Source of the DNA: Hydrogenophilales bacterium 28-61-23
GTDB taxonomy: Bacteria; Pseudomonadota; Gammaproteobacteria; Burkholderiales; Thiobacillaceae
Direction: 5' to 3'
Assembly: GCA_002281555.1 (NCBI GenBank)
Contig: NCGJ01000001.1
Location: 62,001 to 126,000, forward strand
Length of the DNA stretch: 64,000 bases
Shown: positions 23,308 through 32,251 of the stretch, in pieces
Position numbering within the stretch: position 1 is the first letter of the stretch
Layout of the letters: the number at the start of each line of letters is the position of its first letter
Position numbers and translations under genes: made by a program
The notes under the pieces: model-generated
The model's input: only the letters and a program-made list of their open reading frames with translations
The model's database searches: none
What the model was told of the DNA's origin: nothing

Positions 23308-24459
23308 TCAGAACTCGACACTCAGCGCAATCGAGCCATAAGCCGGGCTGCGCAACTGCTGTTCAAATTCCCGGGTACGGAAAATATGCATCACCGCCAC
23401 CTTGACGCCGTGTCCGGCGAGCAGTCCTTGCGCGCTGATTCCGACCGCCGCCTGGGAGAGCCAGGGTCTGCGCGTGACGCTATGGCTTGAGCGAAACAGG
23501 TTTCCGTCGAGCGAGAAATCGTGCGCGACATACTTTGTTTCCAGTGTGCCGAACAGGTGTATGCCCGGATGCATTTTGCCTGGCGCAGGTTTGGCTTGCG
23601 CGGACTCGACGGCGGGCGCGCGGTTTTCGGCGCCGGGCTTGATCGGATAGGTGCCGAAATCGTTCGGCAGATTCCAGCCGACGCGCGCTTCGATGCCCAG
23701 AGTGGCGGAGGTTTCGATGTTGCCGAGTTGTATTCCCAGCGAGCGGATCGAATCGGCCGAGAAGCCCGGTGTGTCCATGCCCGTGCCGCGATAGCGCTTG
23801 AATTTGCGGTCCAAGGCCAGTTGCAGCGCCGGCTCATTGTGCAACTGGTTGCGCCAGCCGAGAAATTTGTCGAACCCCCTCGCGTCGTGAACCCAGTTTT
23901 GCGACTCTTCAGCGAGCGCCATCGGGCCGATGACCCCTAAAACGATCCCGCGCGTATCGAGTACGTCGATAGTGCTTTGTGATTCATGTGCACGCCGGTT
24001 CCAGGACATGCCCACATAAAGCAGGCCCGCATAAGGCCTATCGTCCCGGATCAGATCGGTTCGGGCGAAATCTTTCGGCGTGTAAATGGATTGGCCGAAT
24101 TTCACCACCACGTTCTGGCTGTACAGGGTGTTGCGCGGATTGGACCAATAGTCGGAATCCAGCCATTTGATGAGTTCCGCATGCAGCCGAAGCGGGGTCG
24201 GCATGCACTCGGTTTTAAGCCTGCCGGCTAGGTCGTGCGAAACCGCCACAAGGGCGATGCCGCTGGTGTAATTCTGGTCGGCGCCGGCAAAGATATCGTT
24301 CTCCAGCCTGGCCGTGAGGCCCCGGAACCGGATCCGATCCTCATCCCGGCAAGCCTTGATGAGGATGGCCTGTTCATCGGCGCTTTGCGCGCTCGCTGGC
24401 GCGATTGCCGCCAACGCCAAAGCCAGCGTCAATGCCAATGCCTGAGCGCTGTCGCGCAT
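23308..24459 (-). CDS. lpxR: LpxR-type outer-membrane lipid A deacylase
   Basis: 383 residues from the Met at 24459 (the frame is open to 24495); a signal peptide ends near APASA. The family signature is present: ENDIFAGADQNYTSG near the mature N-terminus, with the Asn and Asp needed for Ca2+ and catalysis, then RDDRPYAGLLYVGMSW. The C-terminus ends in Phe, as usual for outer-membrane barrels. LpxR removes the 3'-acyloxyacyl chain of lipid A and thereby remodels the cell surface. It lies directly after a small lipoprotein gene and before an exported protein gene. Confidence 0.85.
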   Translation of the reverse strand: MRDSAQALALTLALALAAIAPASAQSADEQAILIKACRDEDRIRFRGLTARLENDIFAGADQNYTSGIALVAVSHDLAGRLKTECMPTPLRLHAELIKWLDSDYWSNPRNTLYSQNVVVKFGQSIYTPKDFARTDLIRDDRPYAGLLYVGMSWNRRAHESQSTIDVLDTRGIVLGVIGPMALAEESQNWVHDARGFDKFLGWRNQLHNEPALQLALDRKFKRYRGTGMDTPGFSADSIRSLGIQLGNIETSATLGIEARVGWNLPNDFGTYPIKPGAENRAPAVESAQAKPAPGKMHPGIHLFGTLETKYVAHDFSLDGNLFRSSHSVTRRPWLSQAAVGISAQGLLAGHGVKVAVMHIFRTREFEQQLRSPAYGSIALSVEF

Positions 24460-24513
24460 CGGGCGACAGCGGCAAGTCAAGGCGGTTCTGAGCATATTCA
24501 GACGCTGAATCGC

Positions 24514-24669
24514 TCAACGACGATCGCCATCGCGATCCTTATCGCGATCCCTTTGGTCATGGTGGCCTCGGTCGTTCCGATAGCCATCCTCATGGCCTCG
24601 GTTGGGCACCACATAACAGCCGCTTAAACCCACCATCAGCAAACTCAAAACCAGCAATAACTTTTTCAT
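24514..24669 (-). CDS. 51-residue lipoprotein with Arg/Asp-rich tail
   Basis: A short gene with ribosome site AAGGA. The product MKKLLLVLSLLMVGLSGC is a typical lipoprotein signal (Cys18), followed by YVVPNRGHEDGYRNDRGHH and a tail of alternating Arg and Asp/Lys ending in DGDRR. It has no family I recognise. Its tail would be strongly zwitterionic and could bind lipopolysaccharide or divalent ions; this is inference. The gene ends 54 bp before the lpxR Met, so both are likely on one transcript started from the Crp-like promoter upstream. Confidence 0.75.
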   Translation of the reverse strand: MKKLLLVLSLLMVGLSGCYVVPNRGHEDGYRNDRGHHDQRDRDKDRDGDRR

Positions 24670-24750
24670 GATTCATCCTTTATCGAAACTGCGGATACCC
24701 ACTCCGCCGAACCTTCGGCAACTGGAAAAACCCCCAGTCTGGGTGAATAC

Positions 24751-24793
24751 ATGATGGCGTTGTTCCCGACACATTTCTGTTCGCTGGGAGACA
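24751..24793 (-). promoter_or_regulatory. Crp-like box and -10 candidate upstream of the small lipoprotein-lpxR unit
   Basis: On the minus strand TGTC-TCCCAGCG-AACA (24793-24778), then 21 bp, then CATCAT (24756-24751). Predicted leader about 75 nt before the ATG at 24669. Confidence 0.5.
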
Positions 24794-24844
24794 TAGCGCA
24801 GATCAAATGCGGATCCGTGGCGTGCGCGATCCGGTATTCCTCAC

Positions 24845-24876
24845 GAACAAACGGCGCCCAAAGGCGCCGTTTGTTC
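24845..24876 (-). terminator. strong hairpin terminator
   Basis: GAACAAACGGCGCC-CAAA-GGCGCCGTTTGTTC is a perfect 14-bp inverted repeat directly after the stop of the 24894-25328 gene. Confidence 0.85.
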
Positions 24877-24893
24877 GCGCGCTCCGAGCTTGC

Positions 24894-25328
24894 TCAGCGA
24901 TTGGGGCCATGCCCGCGGCCGTTGTCGTGGCGGTCGTTGCCACGGCCGTCACGACGGTCATCCCGGCGCTCGTCACGGCGGTCGGCGCGTTGGTCATTAT
25001 GGCGTTCCTGGTAACGATGGACATACTCGCGGCTGTACCAGTCGTCCCGCACGAAGTAGACCCTTTCATGGCAGGCGTTGTATTCGCGGCAGTGTCTGCG
25101 CCAGTTTTTCGCGTGGCCCGGCGGCACGCGCAGGTAGATCGGCGCGCGGTGGGCGGCCTGTCGGTAAATATATCGCGGCTGCGCGTAGATCACTTGCGGC
25201 TGCGGAAAATCGCCGATATCGATCTGACCATAGAAACCGGGTTGACCGATGCTGAGCGATACGCCGACATCGGCGGCATGAACCGGAGCCGTTGCGGCGA
25301 GTGCTGCTGCGAATAGCAGATGTTTCAT
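24894..25328 (-). CDS. exported protein with Arg/Asp-rich C-terminal tail
   Basis: 144 residues from the Met at 25328, preceded by AAAGGA; the frame is open to 25613 but the upstream part holds the promoter. A signal peptide is cut near PVHAAD. The mature N-terminus GVSLSIGQPGFYGQIDIGDF is followed by Tyr/Pro-rich VIYAQPRYIYRQ, a small Cys-containing central part (HCREYNACHERVYF) and a tail of repeated DRR, DRRD and GRG. The same build (VGVSLSIG..., then Tyr/Pro) is seen in the 31117-32085 gene. Envelope location likely; function unknown. Confidence 0.75.
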   Translation of the reverse strand: MKHLLFAAALAATAPVHAADVGVSLSIGQPGFYGQIDIGDFPQPQVIYAQPRYIYRQAAHRAPIYLRVPPGHAKNWRRHCREYNACHERVYFVRDDWYSREYVHRYQERHNDQRADRRDERRDDRRDGRGNDRHDNGRGHGPNR

Positions 25329-25390
25329 GATGGTTCCTTTCGATTGGATTTCCAGGTGAATCTGGCTTCGGCATATCGCCGATAGACCTG

Positions 25391-25433
25391 AGCCTAGGCG
25401 CACTCGAACCTTGAATCGGTACGCCAGCGTACA
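25391..25433 (-). promoter_or_regulatory. Crp-like box and -10 candidate upstream of the 24894-25328 gene
   Basis: On the minus strand TGTA-CGCTGGCG-TACC (25433-25418), 21 bp, then TAGGCT (25396-25391). Predicted leader about 56 nt. It lies between this gene and the divergent efflux operon; no -10 is visible on the plus side. Confidence 0.5.
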
Positions 25434-25616
25434 TAGGGCGGGTTTGTCAAAGTCATCGCGACGGTGCGCTGCCGAACAGATCATTTCGGTTCGGTGGCGC
25501 ACCGTACAAGCCTTAGTTGGCCGCGTGCTTGAACCGAAGTTTTGCGCTTTACAAAGCCTGAACGCAGGCAAACCCCATAGCGGCGGACGCCTGCACAGCC
25601 GGATCCAAGACACTCG

Positions 25617-27101
25617 ATGCTTACCTTATTGATGACCGTTTTTCGCGCTGGCCAAGATGAGACGCTTGTACGCAGGATGCTCATGCTGATCGTCTTGTCT
25701 TGCCTGACGCTGATCCTGAGCAGTTGCACGTCGCTGGCGCCACAACGCGCGGCCTCCGACCAGGTTGAAATTCCGGCCGCATGGTCCGCCGCCGATGTTT
25801 CCGCTCAAGCCAGCGCCACCTCGCTGGCGCAGTGGTGGTCGCGCTTCGACGACCCGTTGCTCACCTGTCTTGTGGCCGAGGCTTTGCAGGCCAATACCAG
25901 CGTCAAGACTGCGCAGGCCGCGCTGCGCCAGGCGCGGGCGCAGCGCGATGTCGCGGCGGCGGGGCTGCGGCCGACGCTGGACGGTTCGGCCTCGGCGCAG
26001 CGTGGCAGGGTTGGCGGCGGCAGTTCCAGCAACACATTCAAGGCGGGGCTGGATGCGAGTTGGGAGCCGGACATCTTCGGCGCGAATCGAAGCGCGCTCG
26101 ACGCTGGCAACGCCACGCTGCGCGCCAGCGCCGCCAGTCTGGGTGATGTGCGGGTATCGATTGCGGCTGAAGTCGCGCTTGGCTATATCGGCCTGCGCGC
26201 GGCCCAGGCGCGGTTGGCGATTGCCGAAGCCAATCTGGCCAGCCAGCTCGATACCCAGGAAATTACGCAGTGGCGCTTGCAGGCCGGCCTGGTTTCCTCG
26301 CTCGAAGCCGAGCAATCGCGCAGTGCAACCGAACAGACCCGCGCCCAGTTGCCGGTCTTGCAGACCAGCATCGAGCAGAGCCGGCATGCCCTTGCCGTGT
26401 TGACCGGCCAGCCGCCGGCGGCTTTGGCGACACTGTTGGCTGCGGCCGGGCCGGTGCCGCAAGCGGCCGATAACCTGGTCTTGAGCTTTCCCGCCGAGAC
26501 CTTGCGCCAGCGGCCCGATGTGCGCGCCGCCGAACATCGGGTGGATGCCGCGCTGGCAAAGGTCGCCGAGGCCGATGCGGCGCGCAAGCCCAGTTTCAGG
26601 CTGGGCGGCTCGCTGGGTTTGAGCGCTTTGACCCTGGGCGCGCTGACCGATGGCGCATCGGTGGTCAGCTCGCTGCTGGCCGGTGTGTCGCTGCCGATTT
26701 TCGACGGTGGCGCCGCGCGTGCTCAGGTGCGCGCCCAGCAAGCCGCGCTGGAGCAGGCGGACACGGCCTACCAGGCCACCGTGTTGACGGCGTTGAAGGA
26801 TGTGGAAAACGCGCTGGTCGCGCTGCGTGGCGACCGCGAACGGCTGCTGCGTCTGAACCTTGCCGCCGAATCCGCCGGCAATGCCGCGCGGCTGGCGCGC
26901 CAGCAATATGACAGTGGCCTGGTCGACTTTCAGGTCGTGCTGGAAACCCAGCGCAACCAGCTCAGCACACAAGACAGCGTCGCCAGCGCCCAGGCCGATC
27001 TCGGCGCCGACCATGTGCGCTTGTACAAGGCGTTGGGCGGCGGCTGGCAGCCTGATGGCCAGGACGCAGCCAACGACCCCAACCGGACACCCCGCTCATG
27101 A
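25617..27101 (+). CDS. NodT-family outer-membrane efflux lipoprotein (TolC-like)
   Basis: 494 residues in the longest frame; the true start may be the Met at 25677 or 25683, which gives a normal lipoprotein signal ending LILSSC. Two tandem outer-membrane-efflux-protein repeats follow, rich in long amphipathic helices, with the family's LAQWWSRFDDPLL opening and the ETLRQRPDVRAAEHRVDAA segment at the start of the second repeat. It forms the trimeric exit duct of a tripartite exporter. The stop overlaps the adaptor start by ATGA. Confidence 0.9.
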   Translation: MLTLLMTVFRAGQDETLVRRMLMLIVLSCLTLILSSCTSLAPQRAASDQVEIPAAWSAADVSAQASATSLAQWWSRFDDPLLTCLVAEALQANTSVKTAQAALRQARAQRDVAAAGLRPTLDGSASAQRGRVGGGSSSNTFKAGLDASWEPDIFGANRSALDAGNATLRASAASLGDVRVSIAAEVALGYIGLRAAQARLAIAEANLASQLDTQEITQWRLQAGLVSSLEAEQSRSATEQTRAQLPVLQTSIEQSRHALAVLTGQPPAALATLLAAAGPVPQAADNLVLSFPAETLRQRPDVRAAEHRVDAALAKVAEADAARKPSFRLGGSLGLSALTLGALTDGASVVSSLLAGVSLPIFDGGAARAQVRAQQAALEQADTAYQATVLTALKDVENALVALRGDRERLLRLNLAAESAGNAARLARQQYDSGLVDFQVVLETQRNQLSTQDSVASAQADLGADHVRLYKALGGGWQPDGQDAANDPNRTPRS

Positions 27102-28456
27102 ACGCCCCCATCCCTTCCGTTGTCTCGACGCCAGCCACCGCCACGCCGCCGCCCGTTACGCCAAACTCCGCAGCCAGCGCCAGCGATCTCGCCACCCTGC
27201 TTGGAGAACCGGCGACGCGCGTCTGGTATCGCCGTCCCTGGGTCTGGTCAGCGGCGCTGGCCGTGCTGCTGGCCGTTGCCGGCATCGTCTATTGGCAGAT
27301 CGACAAGGCGGCCCACGCGGTGCCGAGCTACATCACGCAACCGGTGGCACGCGGCAACCTGACCCTCACCGTTACCGCCAACGGCACCCTGCAACCGACC
27401 CGCTCGATCAACATCGGCAGCGAACTGTCGGGCACCGTGCTGAAGGTCAATGTCGACGTCAACGATCGAGTCAAGAAAGGCCAGGTGCTGGTCGAACTCG
27501 ACACCGCCATGTTGAGTGACCGGATTCTGCGTTCGCGCGCGGCCGTTGCCGCCGCCACCGCCAAGGTGGCGCAAACCGAGGCGACGGTGAAGGAGGCCCG
27601 CGCCGGCCTGGCCCGCTTTGAAGAAGTGGCGCGTCTGTCCGGCGGCAAGGTGCCGTCCAAGGCCGAACTCGACGCCAGCCGCGCCAGCCTAGCCCGCGCT
27701 TTGGCCGACGCAACCAGCGCCCGCGCCAGCGTGAGCGATGCGCAGGCGGCGCTGTCCACCGACCAGACCAACCGCTCCAAGGCCTCGATCAGCGCGCCCG
27801 CCGATGGCGTGGTGCTGACCCGCTCGGTCGATCCCGGTAACGCGGTGGCTGCCTCGCTGCAAGCTGTCACGCTGTTCACGCTGGCCGATGATCTGACCAA
27901 ACTGCGACTGTGGGTCTACGTCGACGAAGCCGACGTCGGTTCGGTGAAGATCGGCCAGAACGCCAACTTCACGGTCAGTGCCTACCCCAGCCGCCAGTAT
28001 CCGGCGGTCATTACCCGCGTTGGCTTCGGCTCGACCATCACCGACAACGTGGTCACCTACCTCACCTACCTGGACGTGGACAACGCCGACCTGAGCCTGC
28101 GTCCGGGCATGACCGCCACCGCCGCCATCATCGCCACCCAGCGCCATGACGTGCTGCTGGTGCCCAACACCGCGCTACGCTTCTCGCCAACCAAGGCCGC
28201 GGCGGATGCCCAGGCCAAGAAGAGCACCGGCATCAACCTGTTGCCGCGCATGCCGGGCCGTACGCCGCGCAAGTCGAGCGCGGCCGGCGCCAGTACAGCC
28301 ACGGCGCGCCAGGTCTGGGTACTGCGTGACGGCCAGGCGGTGTCGGTGTCGGTGATGCCGGGCATCAGCGACGGGCGCATGACCGAGATTACCGGCGGCG
28401 ATCTGCAAGTCGGCATGCAGGTCATCACCGACCAGAAAGTCGCGGCCAGCAAATGA
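27098..28456 (+). CDS. MacA-like periplasmic adaptor of an ABC exporter
   Basis: 452 residues: a cytosolic N-terminal segment of about 50 residues, one transmembrane helix (VWSAALAVLLAVAGIVYW), a lipoyl/barrel-sandwich domain split by a coiled-coil hairpin (about 150-225), then beta-barrel and membrane-proximal domains. It bridges the ABC permease and the outer-membrane duct. An Ala/Lys/Thr-rich insertion (around 365-400: AKKSTGINLLPRMPGRTPRK) interrupts the C-terminal domain and is not typical. Its position between the duct and the ATPase gene fixes its role. Confidence 0.9.
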   Translation: MNAPIPSVVSTPATATPPPVTPNSAASASDLATLLGEPATRVWYRRPWVWSAALAVLLAVAGIVYWQIDKAAHAVPSYITQPVARGNLTLTVTANGTLQPTRSINIGSELSGTVLKVNVDVNDRVKKGQVLVELDTAMLSDRILRSRAAVAAATAKVAQTEATVKEARAGLARFEEVARLSGGKVPSKAELDASRASLARALADATSARASVSDAQAALSTDQTNRSKASISAPADGVVLTRSVDPGNAVAASLQAVTLFTLADDLTKLRLWVYVDEADVGSVKIGQNANFTVSAYPSRQYPAVITRVGFGSTITDNVVTYLTYLDVDNADLSLRPGMTATAAIIATQRHDVLLVPNTALRFSPTKAAADAQAKKSTGINLLPRMPGRTPRKSSAAGASTATARQVWVLRDGQAVSVSVMPGISDGRMTEITGGDLQVGMQVITDQKVAASK

Positions 28457-28466
28457 GAACAAACCC

Positions 28467-29206
<740 letters not shown>

Positions 29207-29207
<1 letters not shown>

Positions 29208-30433
29208 TGCTGTACAGCGTCTTCATGCTGGCGCTGCGCTCGATCCGCCGCAATCTGCTGCGCTCGTTCCTGACCATCCTCGGCATCGTCATCGGCGTCA
29301 GCGCGGTGATCACCATGGTCACGCTGGGCAACGGCGCCACCGCGTCGATCAAGGCGCAAATCTCCGGCCTGGGCACCAATCTGTTGATGGTGCGGCCGGG
29401 ACAACGCTCGGGACCGGGCGGCGGAGGCGGGGGGGGCGGTGGCGGGGTGCCGCAATTCAACGAAGCCGATGCCGAAGCCATCGCCGCGCAGATCGGCGGC
29501 GTCGCCGCCGTCGCACCCGAAGGCCGTGCCAGCGCCACCGTGGTGGCCAACGGCCGCAACTGGGCGACCAGCATCATCGGCAGCAGCAATGCCTGGTTCG
29601 ATACCGGCAACTGGAAGCTGGCCAGCGGCCGCATCTTCAGCGACGAGGAGCAACAGGCCGGTTCCGCCGTGTGCCTGATCGGCGAGACCGTACGGCGCGA
29701 AATCTTCGACGGCACAGTCGGGCAGACCGGGCTGGGCGCGCAACTGCGGGTGCGCAAGTTTTCCTGCATCGTCATCGGCATCCTCGCCGGCAAGGGCCAG
29801 AGCGGCATGGGCGACCAGGACGACACCGTGGTGGTGCCGCTGCGCACGCTGCAACGCCGCGTCACCGGCAACCTCAAGGTGGCCACGCTGCTGGTGTCGA
29901 TGCGCGACGGCAGCGACGCCACCCGGCTGAAGGCCAGCCTCACTCAGTTGCTGCGCGAGCGGCGCAAACTGGCCACCGGCGATGACGACAACTTCAACAT
30001 CTTCGACACCCAGCAACTGGCTGAAACGTTGTCCAGCACGACCCAGGTGCTGACCACGTTGCTCGGTGCGGTGGCCGCTGTAAGCCTGCTGGTGGGCGGC
30101 ATCGGCATCATGAACATCATGCTGGTCAGTGTCACCGAGCGTACCCGCGAGATCGGCCTGCGCCTGGCCATCGGCGCGCTGGAACACGAAGTGCTGCTGC
30201 AGTTCCTGATCGAGGCCGTGGTGCTATCGGCGCTGGGCGGCGTGATCGGCATCCTGATCGCCACGGCGGCGTCCTGGGGGCTGTCCAGCCTGATGGGCGT
30301 GCCCTATGCGTTCGACCCGTTCATCAACCTGCTGTCGCTGGCTTTCTCGGCCGGTATCGGCGTGCTGTTCGGCTACTTCCCGGCTAAGCGCGCGGCGCGG
30401 ATGGACCCGATCGAGGCGCTGCGGCACGAGTAA
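29207..30433 (+). CDS. MacB-type ABC exporter permease subunit
   Basis: 408 residues: an N-terminal membrane helix (SFLTILGIVIGVSAVITMVT), a large periplasmic domain, and three C-terminal helices with the FtsX-type motif GGIGIMNIMLVSVTERTREI. With the NodT protein, adaptor and ATPase it should form a complete tripartite exporter for peptides, macrolide-like compounds or lipids; the substrate cannot be read from sequence. A run of ten glycines near residue 71 (GPGGGGGGGGGGVP) lies in the periplasmic domain and is encoded by a G-rich stretch prone to slippage. Confidence 0.93.
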
Positions 30434-30446
30434 AACCGGTGCGCTG

Positions 30447-30489
30447 TGTGCGATAGCGAACGGAATAAAGGTTTCTCCCGGCGCACCTT
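30447..30489 (+). promoter_or_regulatory. Crp-like box upstream of the YflT-like stress gene
   Basis: Core TGTG-CGATAGCG-AACG at 30447-30462; CACCTT stands 21 bp further (30484-30489), a poor -10. It lies just after the efflux permease stop. Confidence 0.4.
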
Positions 30490-30526
30490 ACGGGTCTGTC
30501 CGCATACAAAAATATTGAGAAGATTC

Positions 30527-31078
30527 ATGGCTGAAAAACTCTGTTCGACCGTTGGGATTTTTCGTAACCACGAGGATGCGGAAAGCGCAGTCAAGGAACT
30601 GCTGAAAGCTGGCTACGACATGAAAAAACTGTCGGTGGTGGGCAAGGACTATCACACCGAAGATAGCTTCATCGGTTACTACAACACCGGTGATCGCATG
30701 GCGGCGTGGGGTAAATACGGCCTGTTCTGGGGCTCAATCTGGGGGCTGCTGTTCGGCTCTGCCTTCTTCATCGTTCCGGGGCTGGGGCCGGTCATGGTCG
30801 CCGGCCCGCTGGTCAGTTGGATGATCGGCATCCTGGAAACCGCGGTGATCACCGGTGGCCTCTCTGCGCTGGGCGGCGCCCTGGCCAGCATCGGGATTCC
30901 GCATGACAGCGTCCTTCGCTATGAAACCGCGCTCAAGACCAGCAAATTCATCCTCGTCGCGCACGGAACCGGTCAGGAGGTCGACATGGCCAGGAACATC
31001 CTGCTGCAAAACAAAGCCGAGGAGACCAACGTGCACAAAGACCGGGCCAGCTCGGAACATTTGCTGACCCAACAGTAG
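30527..31078 (+). CDS. YflT-like (general stress 17M type) membrane protein
   Basis: 183 residues. The N-terminal 60 residues fit the YflT/general-stress-protein domain (VGIFRNHEDAESAVKELLKAGYDMKKLSVVGKDYHTED). Then come two hydrophobic, Gly-rich membrane segments (WGSIWGLLFGSAFFIVPGLG and ALGGALASIGI) and a soluble tail that repeats part of the first fold (YETALKTSKFILVAHGTGQEV). Such proteins are common in salt- and envelope-stress regulons. The Met at 30527 has GAGAAG before it. The frame is open further upstream but over the Crp-like box. Confidence 0.8.
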   Translation: MAEKLCSTVGIFRNHEDAESAVKELLKAGYDMKKLSVVGKDYHTEDSFIGYYNTGDRMAAWGKYGLFWGSIWGLLFGSAFFIVPGLGPVMVAGPLVSWMIGILETAVITGGLSALGGALASIGIPHDSVLRYETALKTSKFILVAHGTGQEVDMARNILLQNKAEETNVHKDRASSEHLLTQQ

Positions 31079-31116
31079 GCGTCACCGACTCTCGATATCG
31101 AACTGGAGGACAGACC

Positions 31117-32085
31117 ATGCGCAAATACCTTGTTGTTTTTATGTTGCTATTACTCCCGGTGGCGCCGGCCACGGCCCAGATTAGTGTCGGGTTCGGGTTT
31201 TCCGACGGGAACATCGGGATCAGCCTGCAACTGTATCCGGAGCTTGAGCAGGTGCCCGGCTACCCGGTCTACTACGCACCGCGACTGGATTCGAATTATT
31301 TCTTCTACGACGGCATGTACTGGGTTTACCAGCGGGACGACTGGTATGCGAGTTCCTGGTACAACGGGCCGTGGTGGCGGGTGGATCCGGAAGATGTGCC
31401 GTATTACGTGCTGCGCATTCCCGTGCGCTACTACCGACAGCCGCCCATGTATTTCCAGGGTTGGCAGGTGAATGCGCCGCCCCGCTGGGGAGACCATTGG
31501 GGTAATGCATGGGCGCAACGCCGAAGCGGATGGGACCGTTGGGATCGCAATTCGGCGCCCGCCCCCGCGCCGCTGCCTGTCTATCAGCGGAAATATTCTG
31601 GCGACCGGTACCCCGGCGCGGAGCAACAACGAACGCTGAACAAGCGGGAATATCGTTACCAACCGCACGAATCCGTGGTGCGCCAACTGGTTCAGAAGCC
31701 ACTGGTTCAGAAGCCGCAAGCACAAGGCGCGCCCGCGCCGGTCCGGCGTGAAACACCGGGTACGCCGCAAATGCGGAATCCTGCCCGGCAGGATGCCCAG
31801 CGCGCCAATCCGCCGCCTTCGGCCCAGAAGAGCGCGCCAACGCCCCCTCGCGCACAGTCTCGGCAACAGATTGAGGATAAGGTTCGCCCCACACCGGCCC
31901 AAGACCGGCAGCAGAATCGACAACCGAGGAATGAGGCGACCCAGCGCCAGCCGCCTGAATCCAGGCCGCGCGAGGCAGTACCACAGGGTAAAGCGGCCCC
32001 GCAGGAATCCAAACGGCAGCAGAAACCCGGTAAGGAGAAAGATCGCAAGAACGCTGACGACCGCGGCCAGGGTCACGGGCGGTGA
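31117..32085 (+). CDS. exported Tyr/Trp-rich protein with Pro/Gln/Arg-rich tail
   Basis: 322 residues with a signal peptide (cut near PATAQ) and ribosome site GGAGG. The first 130 mature residues are rich in Tyr and Trp, with FYDGMYWVYQRDDWYASSWY and WRVDPEDVPYYVLRIPVRYY, a pattern seen in many small betaproteobacterial exported proteins. From about residue 145 the chain becomes a low-complexity Pro, Gln and Arg tail, probably disordered. It is likely periplasmic or surface-associated; the function is unknown. It follows the YflT-like gene by 38 bp and may share its transcript. Confidence 0.75.
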   Translation: MRKYLVVFMLLLLPVAPATAQISVGFGFSDGNIGISLQLYPELEQVPGYPVYYAPRLDSNYFFYDGMYWVYQRDDWYASSWYNGPWWRVDPEDVPYYVLRIPVRYYRQPPMYFQGWQVNAPPRWGDHWGNAWAQRRSGWDRWDRNSAPAPAPLPVYQRKYSGDRYPGAEQQRTLNKREYRYQPHESVVRQLVQKPLVQKPQAQGAPAPVRRETPGTPQMRNPARQDAQRANPPPSAQKSAPTPPRAQSRQQIEDKVRPTPAQDRQQNRQPRNEATQRQPPESRPREAVPQGKAAPQESKRQQKPGKEKDRKNADDRGQGHGR

Positions 32086-32134
32086 TGGATGTCAGCCGAA
32101 CGCCGCGTCAGCGTTTCCTTGAAGGAGAAGTTCG

Positions 32135-32251
32135 ATGCTCACGGACCAGACTGCGTTTTTCCTTGGTGTGCAGCCAGATAGGGGTCTTGTTGCGGCGGCG
32201 GTGGCAGGCATTTTCCTGCTGGTCACCGCCCGCCAAGGGCAAAAGGCATGA
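32135..32251 (+). CDS. possible 38-residue membrane leader peptide
   Basis: A short frame with a strong ribosome site (GAAGGAGAA, 7 nt before ATG). The product MLTDQTAFFLGVQPDRGLVAAA continues into one hydrophobic helix (VAGIFLLVTA) and ends RQGQKA. Its TGA overlaps the ATG of the nitroreductase-like gene as ATGA, which indicates translational coupling. It has no known family; it may be a coupling leader rather than a working protein. Confidence 0.5.
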   Translation: MLTDQTAFFLGVQPDRGLVAAAVAGIFLLVTARQGQKA

